From Thelonectria olida (lineage: Eukaryota > Ascomycota > Sordariomycetes > Hypocreales > Nectriaceae), in the NCBI GenBank assembly GCA_020736575.1, contig JAGPYM010000062.1:1-64000 (forward strand): a stretch of DNA of 64,000 bases, written 5' to 3'. The notes beneath the pieces were generated by a model. That model did no database searches, was not told the origin of the DNA, and saw only the letters and a program-made list of their open reading frames with translations. This document shows positions 43,140-52,954 of this stretch, one piece after another (the first letter of the stretch is position 1; each line of letters starts with the position of its first letter). Both the position numbers and the translations under genes were made by a program.

Positions 43140-43700
43140 CTTTCAGGATCACGATTTTCCTCATCTTGGCGTAGTCGCATTGCACGCGCCCGACTCGCAT
43201 GGCCATGCATGCGTGGAGCTCCAACCTGCACATGCATGCAATCCAGATACAGTAAAATGGTCCATTGCCAGATCCTCCCCCGTGCCCCCCGTGCCCCCAC
43301 GCCCCCATGCACACACCCCCCAATTCCACATTCCCGTTCACACCCGGCAAAGAAGCATTTCTCACGGAGCCATTTCTTGACATCCATTTCGTCAGGCACA
43401 CCCCAAAACTGGAACCAAAGCCTGATTAGGGTAAGGCACGGCCATGCCTGCTCTATTATAAATAATACAAAAAATAAAAAATAAAAAATAAATAAATATT
43501 AGATCGACCATGCCGAATATGACTACTCTTGGCACCCCACCGTAAACTACGTTGGGGCCACCCGTCCAGAATTGGCTCATTGCTCAGGTTCGGAAGCGAT
43601 TCCTGCTGGCTCATCTGCTTGCGATTGATCAAATACAGTCCGTCCGGTTCAGAACCAGGTGAAGCCGACTCGCCATTCGGTCAGGTTGCAGAGCAAACTC
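43140..43700. other. Interval with C-rich and A-rich tracts
   Basis: (CCCCCRTG)n-like C-rich stretch at 43268-43325 and an AAATAAAAAATAAA tract at 43462-43500, which could be the poly(A)-like 3' end of a retroposed sequence. No gene supported. Confidence 0.4.
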
Positions 43701-43704
43701 GAGA

Positions 43705-44792
43705 ATGGAAGACCTACAGACGCGGTCACTGCGGGCCGCCAGGGCCACCAGGGCCACCAGGGCCACCAGGGCCACCAGGGCCAACTTGGCCAACGTGGCC
43801 GATTGGGCCAATTGGGCTACCGCGACCACATCTGCGCGTCGACCATCGGCAACCGATCGGGCCGAGCCAAAGTCCAGACTCAGCATTGTGAGAGAGACCA
43901 GGACTCTCCTGAAGAGGGCCGCACAGCTGAACGGGCGACTAGACATGTAAGTTGAGTTGGTGAGAGGGCGCTATAGGTGGGCAGCCTGTTGACTGGCGTG
44001 GGCAGACTCCTTGGTCGTCTCGACGAATCCACAGCAAAGTAAGTGACTACTGCTTGGACACCTTGGCCGAGCTTTTTCTGAGTTGGCGTCTCCGCAGGAA
44101 AGAAGAATATGAGCAAAGGTTTGTCTGCGAACCGACAACAACGTACACGCTGCCGGCACCTTGCTGAACGGTTTCTCGCCAGAATCTCGGATTTCGTTGC
44201 ACGGTAAGTCCATAGATCACGGAAAGGACAGCCGGCCCGCCCCGCGGTTGAATCATTTCGATGACTGATCAATTGTCTCTCAAAGATGGAACTCATCTTG
44301 TCAGCAACTCAGGGACACTATAGCCCAATTGGTAGAAGCGTGTCCTGACGACCAGTGCGCTTCTCTCGACCCGCTGTGCACGGCAAACTACGAGTATGGT
44401 CGGTAGCGAGCCCATGTCCTGCCATGCGTGGTGTGCACGCACACATATACGCCACGGACCCTCTCACTCGCTCTGTTTTGGCAGGACACTGTGTAGGGTC
44501 TGTTCTCGGCTATACGAACTCTTCCGGCAAGGCAATCAATCAGTTGAGGGATACGGCGCAGCAGAGCACGCAGTCGACAACACAGGTGTGTCACAGCATG
44601 ACGCAGGCAGTTTCTTGCTCCTTTCTGCACATTGTTCTGTCCAATTCTATCCTTGCACTGTTTCGGCTGACGGTTTCTTTTCTCCCTGTCAAGTGGCCAG
44701 CTTCCATAGTTGGTACCCTCTCTCTCGGACTGTTCTCACGCATTATGGGACGAAGAAGGGCCTTCCTCAGGCTCACCGCCGAGGCCGACTAG
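43705..44792 (+). CDS. Repeat plus coiled-coil protein with hydrophobic tail (209 aa, seven exons)
   Basis: Proposed join(43705..43946,44006..44038,44098..44118,44183..44203,44286..44398,44485..44585,44694..44792); 210 codons in frame, all introns GT..AG. It starts MEDLQTRSLRA followed by (RAT)n and an Ala/Asn/Trp-rich stretch, encoded by a 9-bp DNA repeat (GCCACCAGG x5). Then comes a coiled coil, ETRTLLKRAAQLNGRL, LLGRLDESTAKKEEYEQR, ISDFVARWNSSCQQLRDTIA, a Cys pair region, and a C-terminal hydrophobic anchor WPASIVGTLSLGLFS with a basic end. Two exons are only 21 nt. The same repeat in another frame would be collagen-like (GPP)n, but the downstream splicing supports this frame. Confidence 0.45.
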
Positions 44793-44868
44793 CGGACCAG
44801 AGCCGCAACTCAGCAGACATGCTAGCCAACTTGGTCAGCTCGGCCAACTTGCTCAACTACGGAGGAAG

Positions 44869-45009
44869 ATGGAAAGAGCAGTCAGAAGGTCGGATGATAT
44901 CGATAACAAACATTATCTGATGGGGGTCATCGAGGGCCTCAATACCATCATGCAGCGCCTGCAGGCAGGGGGTTTGCTGGAGGGCGACGAATCCGAGCAG
45001 GAGATTTGA
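44869..45009 (+). CDS. Small helical ORF (46 aa), possibly a 3' exon
   Basis: MERAVRRSDDIDNKHYLMGV...NTIMQRLQAG ends in an acidic tail. The upstream frame reads QLGQLGQLAQLRR. It may be an alternative end of the preceding gene or a separate small protein. No domain. Confidence 0.3.
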   Translation: MERAVRRSDDIDNKHYLMGVIEGLNTIMQRLQAGGLLEGDESEQEI

Positions 45010-45014
45010 GTCAG

Positions 45015-45055
45015 GCACAGTACTGCCCGGTACATACTGTACGGCAGTACTGTGC
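45015..45055. promoter_or_regulatory. Perfect hairpin built on CAGTACTG
   Basis: 13-bp arms GCACAGTACTGCC (45015-45027) and GGCAGTACTGTGC (45043-45055) with a 15-nt loop that contains another TACATACTGTA-type sequence. It could be a terminator-like structure or a regulatory palindrome; it lies between two orphan genes. Confidence 0.5.
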
Positions 45056-45272
45056 AATACATACATACATACATACATACGCAGCCAAGATAAAACAACA
45101 AACGCGCTCAGCTCTCGTACCGTACTATCGAGTGTAACCATGTCCAGTTTTGTAAATGTCCATATTCGATCCGTATGCCACCGTAGCCACAGGACCAACC
45201 GACTCTACTTCACCGGCCGGCTGGCCCGCCGCCGACGTATGAGCTGCAGGCGAGCCGTTGCGTCAATCGCAC

Positions 45273-46016
45273 ATGAGGTATGAGATGTCGCGGCTTTCCA
45301 CAAGCGATGATTTGCCAGACAAAATCCAATCGCCGCAAAGTTCTGCAAAGAAGCAGAGTGCGTTGAGGAAGAAGAACCTCCACAAGCATTGCAGAGGGTT
45401 GCTAGCGGATCACATAGGTACGCCCCTCTCTCGCAACCATCCAAGTCGGCGCGAACACTGACGGCCCAGAGAAGAGAGACAACGGGAGTGACAGTGGCCC
45501 GGACAAAGTTCGACTGATGACCAAGCCGGACGACGGGTACACCTGGAGCTACCGGTCAGAAGTGGCGCATTTATTTGCAAAGCACCTGAGCGTGCATACG
45601 ATACCAGCATGCGAAGAGCTGTGTCGTGAGGTCGGGAAAAGGTTCTGGGCCGTGCCCTTTGTCGAGACAAAGCCCAGTTCCCGCTCGTCGATGCTTCACG
45701 TGCACTTCGTTGCCCGAGCCCGCCTGACGAAGGTGCCGACCTCCCAATCGACCTGGACCCGGATTGGGAGTTGAGCCTGTTGAAGCGGAAGTTGAAGACC
45801 GAAACGGCGGAAAAGGAACGCCTACGAGAGGAACTGCACGCGGCCAACGGGGAGCGGGAGCGCCTAGCTAAGGAGTTGCAGGAGGTGTCATGCACGGCGG
45901 ATCAACGCGAGACCCTAATGTTCAGATGCCTAGCCGTCATGGACCAGATTGCGTCGTCCATCGGAGAGACGCAAAAGGAGTGCGTCGATTCCATGGACCT
46001 GAGTTTTTTTCCATAG
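45273..46016 (+). CDS. Orphan coiled-coil protein (212 aa, two introns)
   Basis: Proposed join(45273..45417,45470..45732,45786..46016), 213 codons in frame. The start MRYEMSRLSTSDDLPDKIQS is followed by a basic SAKKQSALRKKNLHKHC segment, then a compact region YTWSYRSEVAHLFAKHLSVH, CEELCREVGKRFWAVPF, and a C-terminal coiled coil LKTETAEKERLREELHAANG, ERLAKELQEVS. The second intron (53 nt, GTGCCG...TTGAAG) is less certain; reading through in another frame gives a plausible LPIDLDPDWELSLLKRK. Family unknown; the layout (charged N-terminus, coiled-coil end) echoes the 34435 gene. Confidence 0.45.
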
Positions 46017-46460
46017 GCAGCAACGGCTCTTTGGAGGCCTAGGACGACTACAGGGGTGTACGCATAGAGCTGTAGCAGGCGAGTGCTGCATTTCAACTTG
46101 TACATACAGAATACTCTGTCATTGGATTACGTACTGTGCAACCATACATTCTAGATACGACGGAGCACATACACGTATACATACACCCGACTTCGATCAA
46201 GATGAGTCTTTCTAGATCAAGGCGGCTATGAAACAATGCGTACATGCAATACATGGCCACGTATCTCATCTGGAACAGACTGATCCGTTTCAGACAAAGG
46301 GAGCGCCTCCTTGCCCTTTTCTGATACAGTACCTAAAGACTTCTGTGGTAATGTATCGTGCTGCGCAATGACGTACCCGTTGACTGTGGTATCGTCCTCA
46401 GCCGAAAACAGACGATCGACCCAGAAACATATAGTTTATACGAGAGTGAGTGACCGTGGA

Positions 46461-46472
46461 TACAGTACTGTA
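46461..46472. promoter_or_regulatory. Perfect palindrome TACAGTACTGTA
   Basis: 54 bp upstream of the ATG of the 46526 gene, the same spacing class as at the pseudokinase. Confidence 0.5.
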
Positions 46473-46525
46473 CTTAAGTCACGATATTCCCTCCAACGCC
46501 ACCTCAGTCTTCCATCAGCTTCAAG

Positions 46526-47177
46526 ATGAGCGCACGTAATCGTCAGCAATTCCAGGGGAAAGCTCCGGCTCCGGTCCAGACGGAGCAGGGGCCCGAATCA
46601 TCCCGCTATCGCCAGATCATGGACAAGTACAGTGAAATGCTGTCGGAAAACGAGCGAACCATCGAGCTGGCGCAGTCGGCGGCTGCTGATACCGTTTCGT
46701 GGCTGCTCATAGCAGGCAACGTGGCATTGCCGGCAGTGTCCACATACCTGCGCAACTCATGCGTGCTTAAGAAGGCAGAGAGCTTTGCGGGCCTTCTCTC
46801 GGGCGCGGCCGGGAAGGTTCCCCTTGAGCTGATCGTGCTCTTCCTCTGTGTATCTTTGACCGTTGGCCTCTCGTGGATCTGGTGGCTGTGCAAGAAGAGC
46901 CTCGGATGGCTTGCGTACCGAATTCTGCTGTGAGTATAATTACCTGTCCTCGCGAGAGTGTCGCGTGTCTCGTGCTCGAATAATGTCGCAAAGGTCCATC
47001 CTCCTCAACGCCGCCATGAAGCTGATTCCGCTGCCCGCATCCTTGCCCATGGACCAAAACTTGGCCATCACCACCGTTGCGAGCCTGGCCCGGCTCGGCA
47101 CCGCGGCACTGGGTGCCGGGGCTGTGTACATCCTCTACGGCGTCACATCCCGACACCGACTGAAGAAGGACAGCTGA
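46526..47177 (+). CDS. Multi-span membrane protein with helical N-terminus (195 aa, one intron)
   Basis: Read as join(46526..46929,46994..47177); 64-nt intron (GTGAGT...CGCAAAG), 196 codons in frame. The N-terminus is polar (FQGKAPAPVQTEQG), then a helix (IMDKYSEMLSENERTIELAQ), then four hydrophobic segments: VSWLLIAGNVALPAVSTYL, LELIVLFLCVSLTVGLSWIW, WLAYRILLSILLNAAMKLIP and VASLARLGTAALGAGAVYIL. It ends in a basic RHRLKKDS. Likely an endomembrane or organelle membrane protein. No family recognised. It is the last orphan before the Fot-like element. Confidence 0.6.
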
Positions 47178-47378
47178 GCGCATGAAAAGATGATGGAGCA
47201 CGCTTGGCAGAATAGTCGACACTGGGCTCAGCACTAGGTTTGGTAGGACGTGCACGGTGTGTTGGGCGGGAACTCGGTGATGAACGGATGGTATAGCCTA
47301 TGTAGTCTGAGTCGGCAACCAGGCGTTCAAGGGAATAAAACAATTACATCTCCATTACATGACTGAGAGAATGCCGTA

Positions 47379-47422
47379 ACGTAGTTCATAAGCGAGTGAA
47401 ACACATAAGCGAGTGAAACACC
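47379..47422 (+). repeat. Left 44-bp TIR of the Fot-like element
   Basis: Starts ACGTAGTTCATAAGCGAGTG; perfect inverse of 49198-49241. Confidence 0.93.
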
Positions 47423-47477
47423 CAACTGCAATCGTGTGACTACCCACATTCAAACTGACTTTCATCAACCCACAATA

Positions 47478-49134
47478 ATGGGGCCACCTAATAAAGAAAG
47501 CCGCGTGGTCTTAGCTGTCCAAGCTATCCAGAAAGACCCAAGTTTAAGCATACGGACCGCTGCAAAGATCTACGAAGTCAGTCTAGCAACGCTAAGTCGC
47601 CGACGCAAAGGGAGAGCTTCCCGACGCGACAGCATGCCCAAATCGCGAAAGCTCACGGGATTGGAGGAGAAGACAATTATTGAATATGTCCTCGACCTAG
47701 ATGCGCGATCATTTCCTCCCCGGCTCTGCGATGTGGAAGATATGGCCAATCGACTACTTGCCGACCGCGACGCGCCTCCAGTCGGCAAGTGCTGGGCCTC
47801 GAACTTTGTCAAGCGACAACCAGAGATCAAGACGCGTTTTACGCGTAGATATGACTATCAAAGGGCCCAATGTGAAGATCCAAATATCATTTGGGGTTGG
47901 TTTCAGCTTGTGCAGAATACAATCGCGAAATATGGTATCCAGGAGTCAGATATCTATAACTTTGATGAGACTGGGTTTATGATGGGTATTATCCCCACTG
48001 GAATGGTCGTTACGAGCGCCGAACGACGTGAAAGACCAAAAATGGCCCAGCAAGGAAATAGGGAATGGGTTACTGTGATCCAGGGCGTTAATTCCCAAGG
48101 GTGGGCGATCCCGCCGTTTATCATTGTTGCAGGTCAATATCACCTTGCAGCCTGGTATGATGAAAGAACTCTACCACAAGACTGGGTCATCGCAACCTCA
48201 GATAACGGCTGGACAACAAATGAGAGAGGCCTAGAATGGATCCGGCACTTCGATAAGCATTCAAAGACGCGTTCTTCCGGCTCATATCGTCTCCTTGCCC
48301 TAGATGGGCACGAGAGCCACCATTTGACCGAATTCGAACTATTCTGCAAAGATAACAAGATCATTACTCTATGTATGCCGCCACACTCATCTCATATCCT
48401 CCAGCCACTTGATGTTGGCTGCTTTGGGCCGCTCAAGCAGGCCTACGGTCGACAAATTGAGTATATGATGAAGGCCCGAATCACGCACATTACTAAGGTT
48501 GACTTCTTTCCTGCATTTAAAGCGGCATTCCAAAGCGCAATATCGGAGAAAAACATCCAGGGAGGTTTCAGAGGCACAGGACTTGTTCCCTATGATCCAG
48601 AAAGTGTGCTTTCTCGCTTGGATGTAAGGCTGCGGACTCCATCGCCTGCGGAGGGGGGATTCCGAACTGTCCAACATCTGGGTTCCGAAGACCCCAAACA
48701 ACCAAATAGAAGCTACTTCGCGGACTGATTTTATTAAAACTCGAATCAGCCGTCATCAGGGTAGCTCTCCGACATCAATTTTAGCTGCTATGGATCAATT
48801 TGCAAAGGGGGCGCGAGGAATAATGCACCAGATGACATTATTAAAGGCTGAGAACAAGGACCTTCGAGAGGCAAATGCGACACTTAGCAAGCGGCGCAGG
48901 GCAAAGAAAACACGTCTCCGGCTTTCAGGGAGCATGACAGTAGCTGAGGGAGAAGAGCTGCAAGATCAGAGGGAAATAGCTGAGCAGGTACATCAGGAAA
49001 TACAGCAAAGTGGTGGGAGGCGGAGGCGGACGGAGACGAGGGAACGGCGATGTGGCACATGCAGGAGACTCGGCCATAATGCGCGCACTTGCCAAGCTAA
49101 TGTAGAAATGCCCCAGAAAGAGAGTAGTCATTGA
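47478..49134 (+). pseudogene. Fot-like DDE transposase, single-G frameshift
   Basis: The ATG at 47478 begins MGPPNKESRVVLAVQAIQKD. It has a Psq HTH (SIRTAAKIYEVSLATLSRRR), a CENP-B-type HTH (GKCWASNFVKRQPEIKTRF), and DDE residues in YNFDETGFMMG, LLALDGHESHH and LQPLDVGCFGPLK. In the run of six G at 48653-48658 the frame changes: the zero frame ends at 48728, while the family C-terminus (SNIWVPKTPNNQIEATSRTD, DQFAKGARGIMHQMTLLKAE, zinc knuckle CGTCRRLGHNARTCQ) continues in another frame to 49134. One extra G explains everything. It could be a real inactivating indel, a sequencing error in a homopolymer, or (less likely) programmed slippage. Confidence 0.88.
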
Positions 49135-49197
49135 TTTTAATTGATTTTATGTGTTGTTGTTGTTTTATCTTAATATTGGGGGAGGGAGGTGTGGTTA

Positions 49198-49241
49198 GGT
49201 GTTTCACTCGCTTATGTGTTTCACTCGCTTATGAACTACGT
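49198..49241 (-). repeat. Right 44-bp TIR of the Fot-like element
   Basis: Perfect inverse of 47379-47422. Confidence 0.93.
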
Positions 49242-49371
49242 TAGGTGACGTAGTGATTTGAGCGAATAGCATTAAAGTCGGCACTTTATTAGTTGACAAC
49301 TAATTCAATTTCATTCCAAGCCTAGTCAACAAACGAAAGAAAAAACGTTTCCAAGTAAAGGAGTGTGATTC

Positions 49372-51413
49372 TCAGATCAAAATAGACACAGCAGTATTGG
49401 CCGGATTCATGACCATATAAGGAATGCTTCTCTCATCCATACTCTTGCTGGTGATGAGAAACTCAACTTCTAGCTTCTTGAGCTCGAGATAGAACCGCTC
49501 GCTGATGGCTCTGATTTCTTGGTCTTCTTTGTCATCCCCACGATGCGTGTGCCATTGAGATTGCGCGAAAGTAATAAGACTACGATCACTAGGGACCTTG
49601 AAACTAAGGAGCCATGGAACCTGGACTGAGAGCAGCCATTGCCCTTGTCGACCGATGGATAGAGCGTCAACAAGGCTTTTCTCAGTATACTTCTTGAGCT
49701 CCTCGTGGCTTTCGGGCATTGGGCTGCAAAGGCAGGGTGGTTTGGCGAGGACGAAGGCTTGATAGAAGTTCTGAAGATAGTTGACTGCGGTGTGAAATGG
49801 AGCTGCAATGTGAATGCTCATGGTGAGAGCGTCGCACAGTTCATCTAGAGTCTGGATAGTTGGGAAAGACTTGATCCAACCATTTGTCTGGACCTCCTTG
49901 CACCAGTCCCTGACATACTGGTCTTCTTGCACCATCTTGTCTCCCGTGTCCTTGTCGTAGTACATCAGGAGCATGCTCATGACCTACTCTCGAATGCAGT
50001 GCCACATAGAGACCATGTTCTTGGCATAGGCATAATTCTTGTACTTCTTGTCGGACAGGCCCTGCGCTGTGTTGAGAAAGCCTCGTCGTTCCAAGTCATT
50101 GGGGACATAGCTCCTGACATAGTCAAAGTTCTCAAATTCATACCGAACGAACTGATACAAATAGTCCGGCTTCAGACCAACCAGGTTCTTGATGACTTGA
50201 GGCAGAAGGGTAGATCTAGCAGCCGCGTTGAGCGAGAGCGTCTTGTACCAGTGTGGCTCAAGAAGTTTGAACACAATGTGGTCCATGGGGATTGCGCGGT
50301 GGGTGGCCACAATCAGCGCCTCCTCAATCATGTGCGCGCGAGTCAGATGGACACCGACTTCATGGCGAATCCAGTCAGAGACTTGAGCACACGTCTTGGC
50401 ATATCGCCAGGCCCAGTCACTTTCTTCCTGGTTGGATGGGTCCGTGGGCAGTCTCCTTTGGTTGAAGATGGTGACTGAGTTTGCCATGGTGCTCTTGTAG
50501 TCGCAAACAATGGCAACTGGGTGTAGTTGGCCGTCCGGATGGAGCTGAAAAAGTGTAACGGCCGCACATGCCCAGCTGTTGTCCGAGACAGGTTCCTTGT
50601 GATGCAATTCTTCGTTAGGCTGAGCGCCAACCGCTTCCCGGAAATAGCGGCAGTCTTGAATAAAGAGCGAGCTTGGGTCGGTCTTAGGAAGAGTTTGCAC
50701 CCAGTAGTCATATCCGCCCCGTTTTGCGATCTCGATGAACTCATCCAACAGGTTCTTAGCGACCTTCTCAATCGTCGTGGGGTTGGTCCCCGTAAACGAT
50801 TGATCGGCAAAGCGGCGATCGCTGTACCAGTCCGGTAAGAGACCCAGATTGGCTCCCTGTTCGATGTCTGTGCCAGACTTGCGGTGGAGCTTGTTGTACG
50901 TTTCATAGGCTTTGATGCTGGAGCCTTGATTCGCCGCATCTCTAATGTTTCCATTGACCAGGTCAACAATCCATGCAGCAGTCTTTCCCAACGATACTAT
51001 CGGGAACCACCTGCTTGATCAAAATTTCCGTCTCTGCGAGACCTAGAGCATTGAAAATCTTCAACAAGGAGACCTGATCTTCCTTTGGAATGTGTTCAAG
51101 GTGGGGAGGATACTGCGTAACAGACCCATCAGGGTTGTTTGGGTAGGGGGAGTATTGGAAAATCTCCTTCTTGGCTGAAAGATCTGTGTACCGAGGCAAA
51201 GTGGGCTCAATCTGCATGACATCGAAATAGGACTCGTAGCTGGACCATATTAGCGCGCGTGATTATACTAGTTTCGAGCTGCAAGTCTCACCTTCGCTCA
51301 ATTCGACTGTAGGCATGAGTCAATGCGGCTTGAGTTCCAGAGTATGTCCCTTCTGTGATGTTTCCTCCACCTAGCGCTGGGGCTTCTCGAGATTCTTGGG
51401 TCCGGTTTGGCAT
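49372..51413 (-). pseudogene. Lipoxygenase-family pseudogene
   Basis: The ATG at 51413 (MPNRTQESREAPALGGGNIT) leads via one intron (51291-51240) into YESYFDVMQIEPTLPRYTDL. A frame change at about 50987-51000 follows, then KTAAWIVDLVNGNIRDAANQ and the metal site WIRHEVGVHLTRAHMIEEAL with His-x4-His, ATHRAIPMDH and LNAAARSTLLP. A TAG at 49984-49986 interrupts the frame just after WHCIRE. The rest, including FHTAVNYLQNF (third His and Asn) and the terminal NTAVSILI with the C-terminal Ile ligand, is in the same frame to 49372. Lipoxygenases oxidise polyunsaturated fatty acids to hydroperoxides. One frameshift and one nonsense codon; the truncated product would lack two or three metal ligands. 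Confidence 0.82.
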
Positions 51414-52824
51414 AGATCTTCAACTTCACAAGTTCCCCATTGAAGACGCCGGGATCGATGTCGAGGAATGGCGCGTCTTTGATACTGATCTTAAGCTCCT
51501 TCTTTCGATTTTCAATGGGAGGATGCTTGAGAATCGTCTCCGGCTCGGGGACTTTAGGAGCGCTGGGCGGCGGTACCGGAAGAGAAGGGTCGAGAGCTTG
51601 TGCGAGCTGCAACGTTTCCTTTGCTAGCAACGACTGGTCGACGTCCTTTTCGAAGACGTTTCCGAGTCCTTGGCTCCACTCGCTATAAAGCTTTCTAGGG
51701 TCCTTCTGCATCTGCTCCTCATGGGAGCAGCAGAGGTTCCTCATGGTCCCTATGGCAGGCAACAGCCCGTAGAGGCTCTCAATGTTCTCGTGTACGTTTG
51801 TTGCGCATCTGAAGATTCGGCCCTCAAGTGACTCTTCATCTTCTGCCGATGGTACGATTCCTATGCTCGCATACTCGAGCACGTTGGGCCTTTGCAGAGA
51901 GTTGAGGAGAGCTTCCGCATCATCAAGAAAGGTCAGCGCGACAGACTCTCCAAAATCAAGGTGCGCAAGCATATACTCTTGACAATAATTAGCGCCGCTT
52001 TTGTTTTTGAGTGAGGTCGTTTCACCTAGATTGAGCAGAATCCTCATGAAAGTAGTTGACATGAGGTTATATCCAACAACCAACAGTTGCAGGTATGCGT
52101 CTGAGCCCATCTGTTGGGCGTGCTCGTACTCGAAAATCTGATCCAAACTGAGCGGGCCGTCAAACAGACCAACTCCCCAGACCTGGAGTCGACTAGACAG
52201 CTCCTGGAAGTCTTTGCATTCGATGCCACGGCTCAAGATATCGAGCCCCTGGACCGAAACGGAATATGATGCTTTCAGAGAGATATGTGGATGTTTAGGT
52301 TTGCTGTCGACCTCATCTTCTCCCGCCATCGTTCCTCGATCGATTGTAGTGATGCCGGGGCGAGAAGAGAGTTGTTTATAGAGCCGCTCAACGTTCCGAT
52401 GAAGCTCTGTAACTTTCGCATCCATCCCCCTTGTCCTCTCTTCCAGCGTGGAAGTCGCTCCGCTCAGCATGGAGGTCGATGCGTCGACCTGGTCACTCAT
52501 TGACTTTAGGGCATACGCTTCCAATGCATCATTCAACTGTCCGCAGGTGCGCAGCTCGTCTTCGACGAAAACGCGGCCCCCGAGGGCGTCGCCAAGCCAG
52601 CCTGTGAGCGTGCGTAGCGCGAGCCCGAGCAGCGTGGAGCTCTCGGCTCGCTGGATTTGCTTTGCAACATCTTCGAGTATCTCTTGAAGCCTCTTGTCAA
52701 TAGCAACTACGCCGGCTGGCACGTCTCTGCTCTCGGCTACACGGTGCCTCCAGGCCTCGAGTCTGTACTCCTCAGCAAGGAGCTTGTCGGAAGCCCTTTG
52801 AAGTTGGGCGCGGCTATCACTCAT
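51298..52824 (-). CDS. Orphan helical protein overlapping the lipoxygenase start (508 aa)
   Basis: ATG at 52824 (MSDSRAQLQRASDKLLAEEY). Mostly alpha-helical with heptads (RLQEILEDVAKQIQRAESST, VTELHRNVERLYKQLSSR), a middle part with FGESVALTFLDDAEALLNSL, and a C-terminal beta-like FLDIDPGVFNGELVKLKIYA. Its last 116 nt overlap the beginning of the lipoxygenase gene in another frame. The overlap suggests a former fusion or a compacted tandem pair, or a frameshift near 51400 with a natural end shortly after. No domain recognised; no membrane segment. Confidence 0.55.
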   Translation of the reverse strand: MSDSRAQLQRASDKLLAEEYRLEAWRHRVAESRDVPAGVVAIDKRLQEILEDVAKQIQRAESSTLLGLALRTLTGWLGDALGGRVFVEDELRTCGQLNDALEAYALKSMSDQVDASTSMLSGATSTLEERTRGMDAKVTELHRNVERLYKQLSSRPGITTIDRGTMAGEDEVDSKPKHPHISLKASYSVSVQGLDILSRGIECKDFQELSSRLQVWGVGLFDGPLSLDQIFEYEHAQQMGSDAYLQLLVVGYNLMSTTFMRILLNLGETTSLKNKSGANYCQEYMLAHLDFGESVALTFLDDAEALLNSLQRPNVLEYASIGIVPSAEDEESLEGRIFRCATNVHENIESLYGLLPAIGTMRNLCCSHEEQMQKDPRKLYSEWSQGLGNVFEKDVDQSLLAKETLQLAQALDPSLPVPPPSAPKVPEPETILKHPPIENRKKELKISIKDAPFLDIDPGVFNGELVKLKIYAKPDPRISRSPSARWRKHHRRDILWNSSRIDSCLQSN

Positions 52825-52954
52825 GGCTGTGATCTCGAAGCGGCCCGTCACAAAGTATGCCGCGGGTTGTATGTGAGTCTGAGAGTTGCAGGATCACGGC
52901 CGGTGGACGAAGGCAATTGGTGATGACGAAATCATGTGGCAGTCCTCGCTGAGC

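Larger units (their letters stand above)
47379..49241. mobile_element. Fot1-like transposon with 44-bp TIRs and TA duplication
   Basis: 1863 bp, flanked by TA (47377-47378, 49242-49243). The 44-bp ends are identical inverted repeats, each with two copies of ATAAGCGAGTGAAACAC. Size and TIR length match Fot1-type elements. The transposase frame has one homopolymer frameshift. Confidence 0.93.

Noticed and set aside
43529..43891. Collagen-like (GPP)n ORF
   Set aside because: The 9-bp repeat is open in three frames; splice continuity supports the RAT frame, and the GPP frame ends soon after without a plausible partner exon.
31201..47177. Endogenised large DNA virus or Polinton-like element
   Set aside because: No polymerase B, capsid, packaging ATPase or integrase motif seen; introns and host-type genes argue against it.
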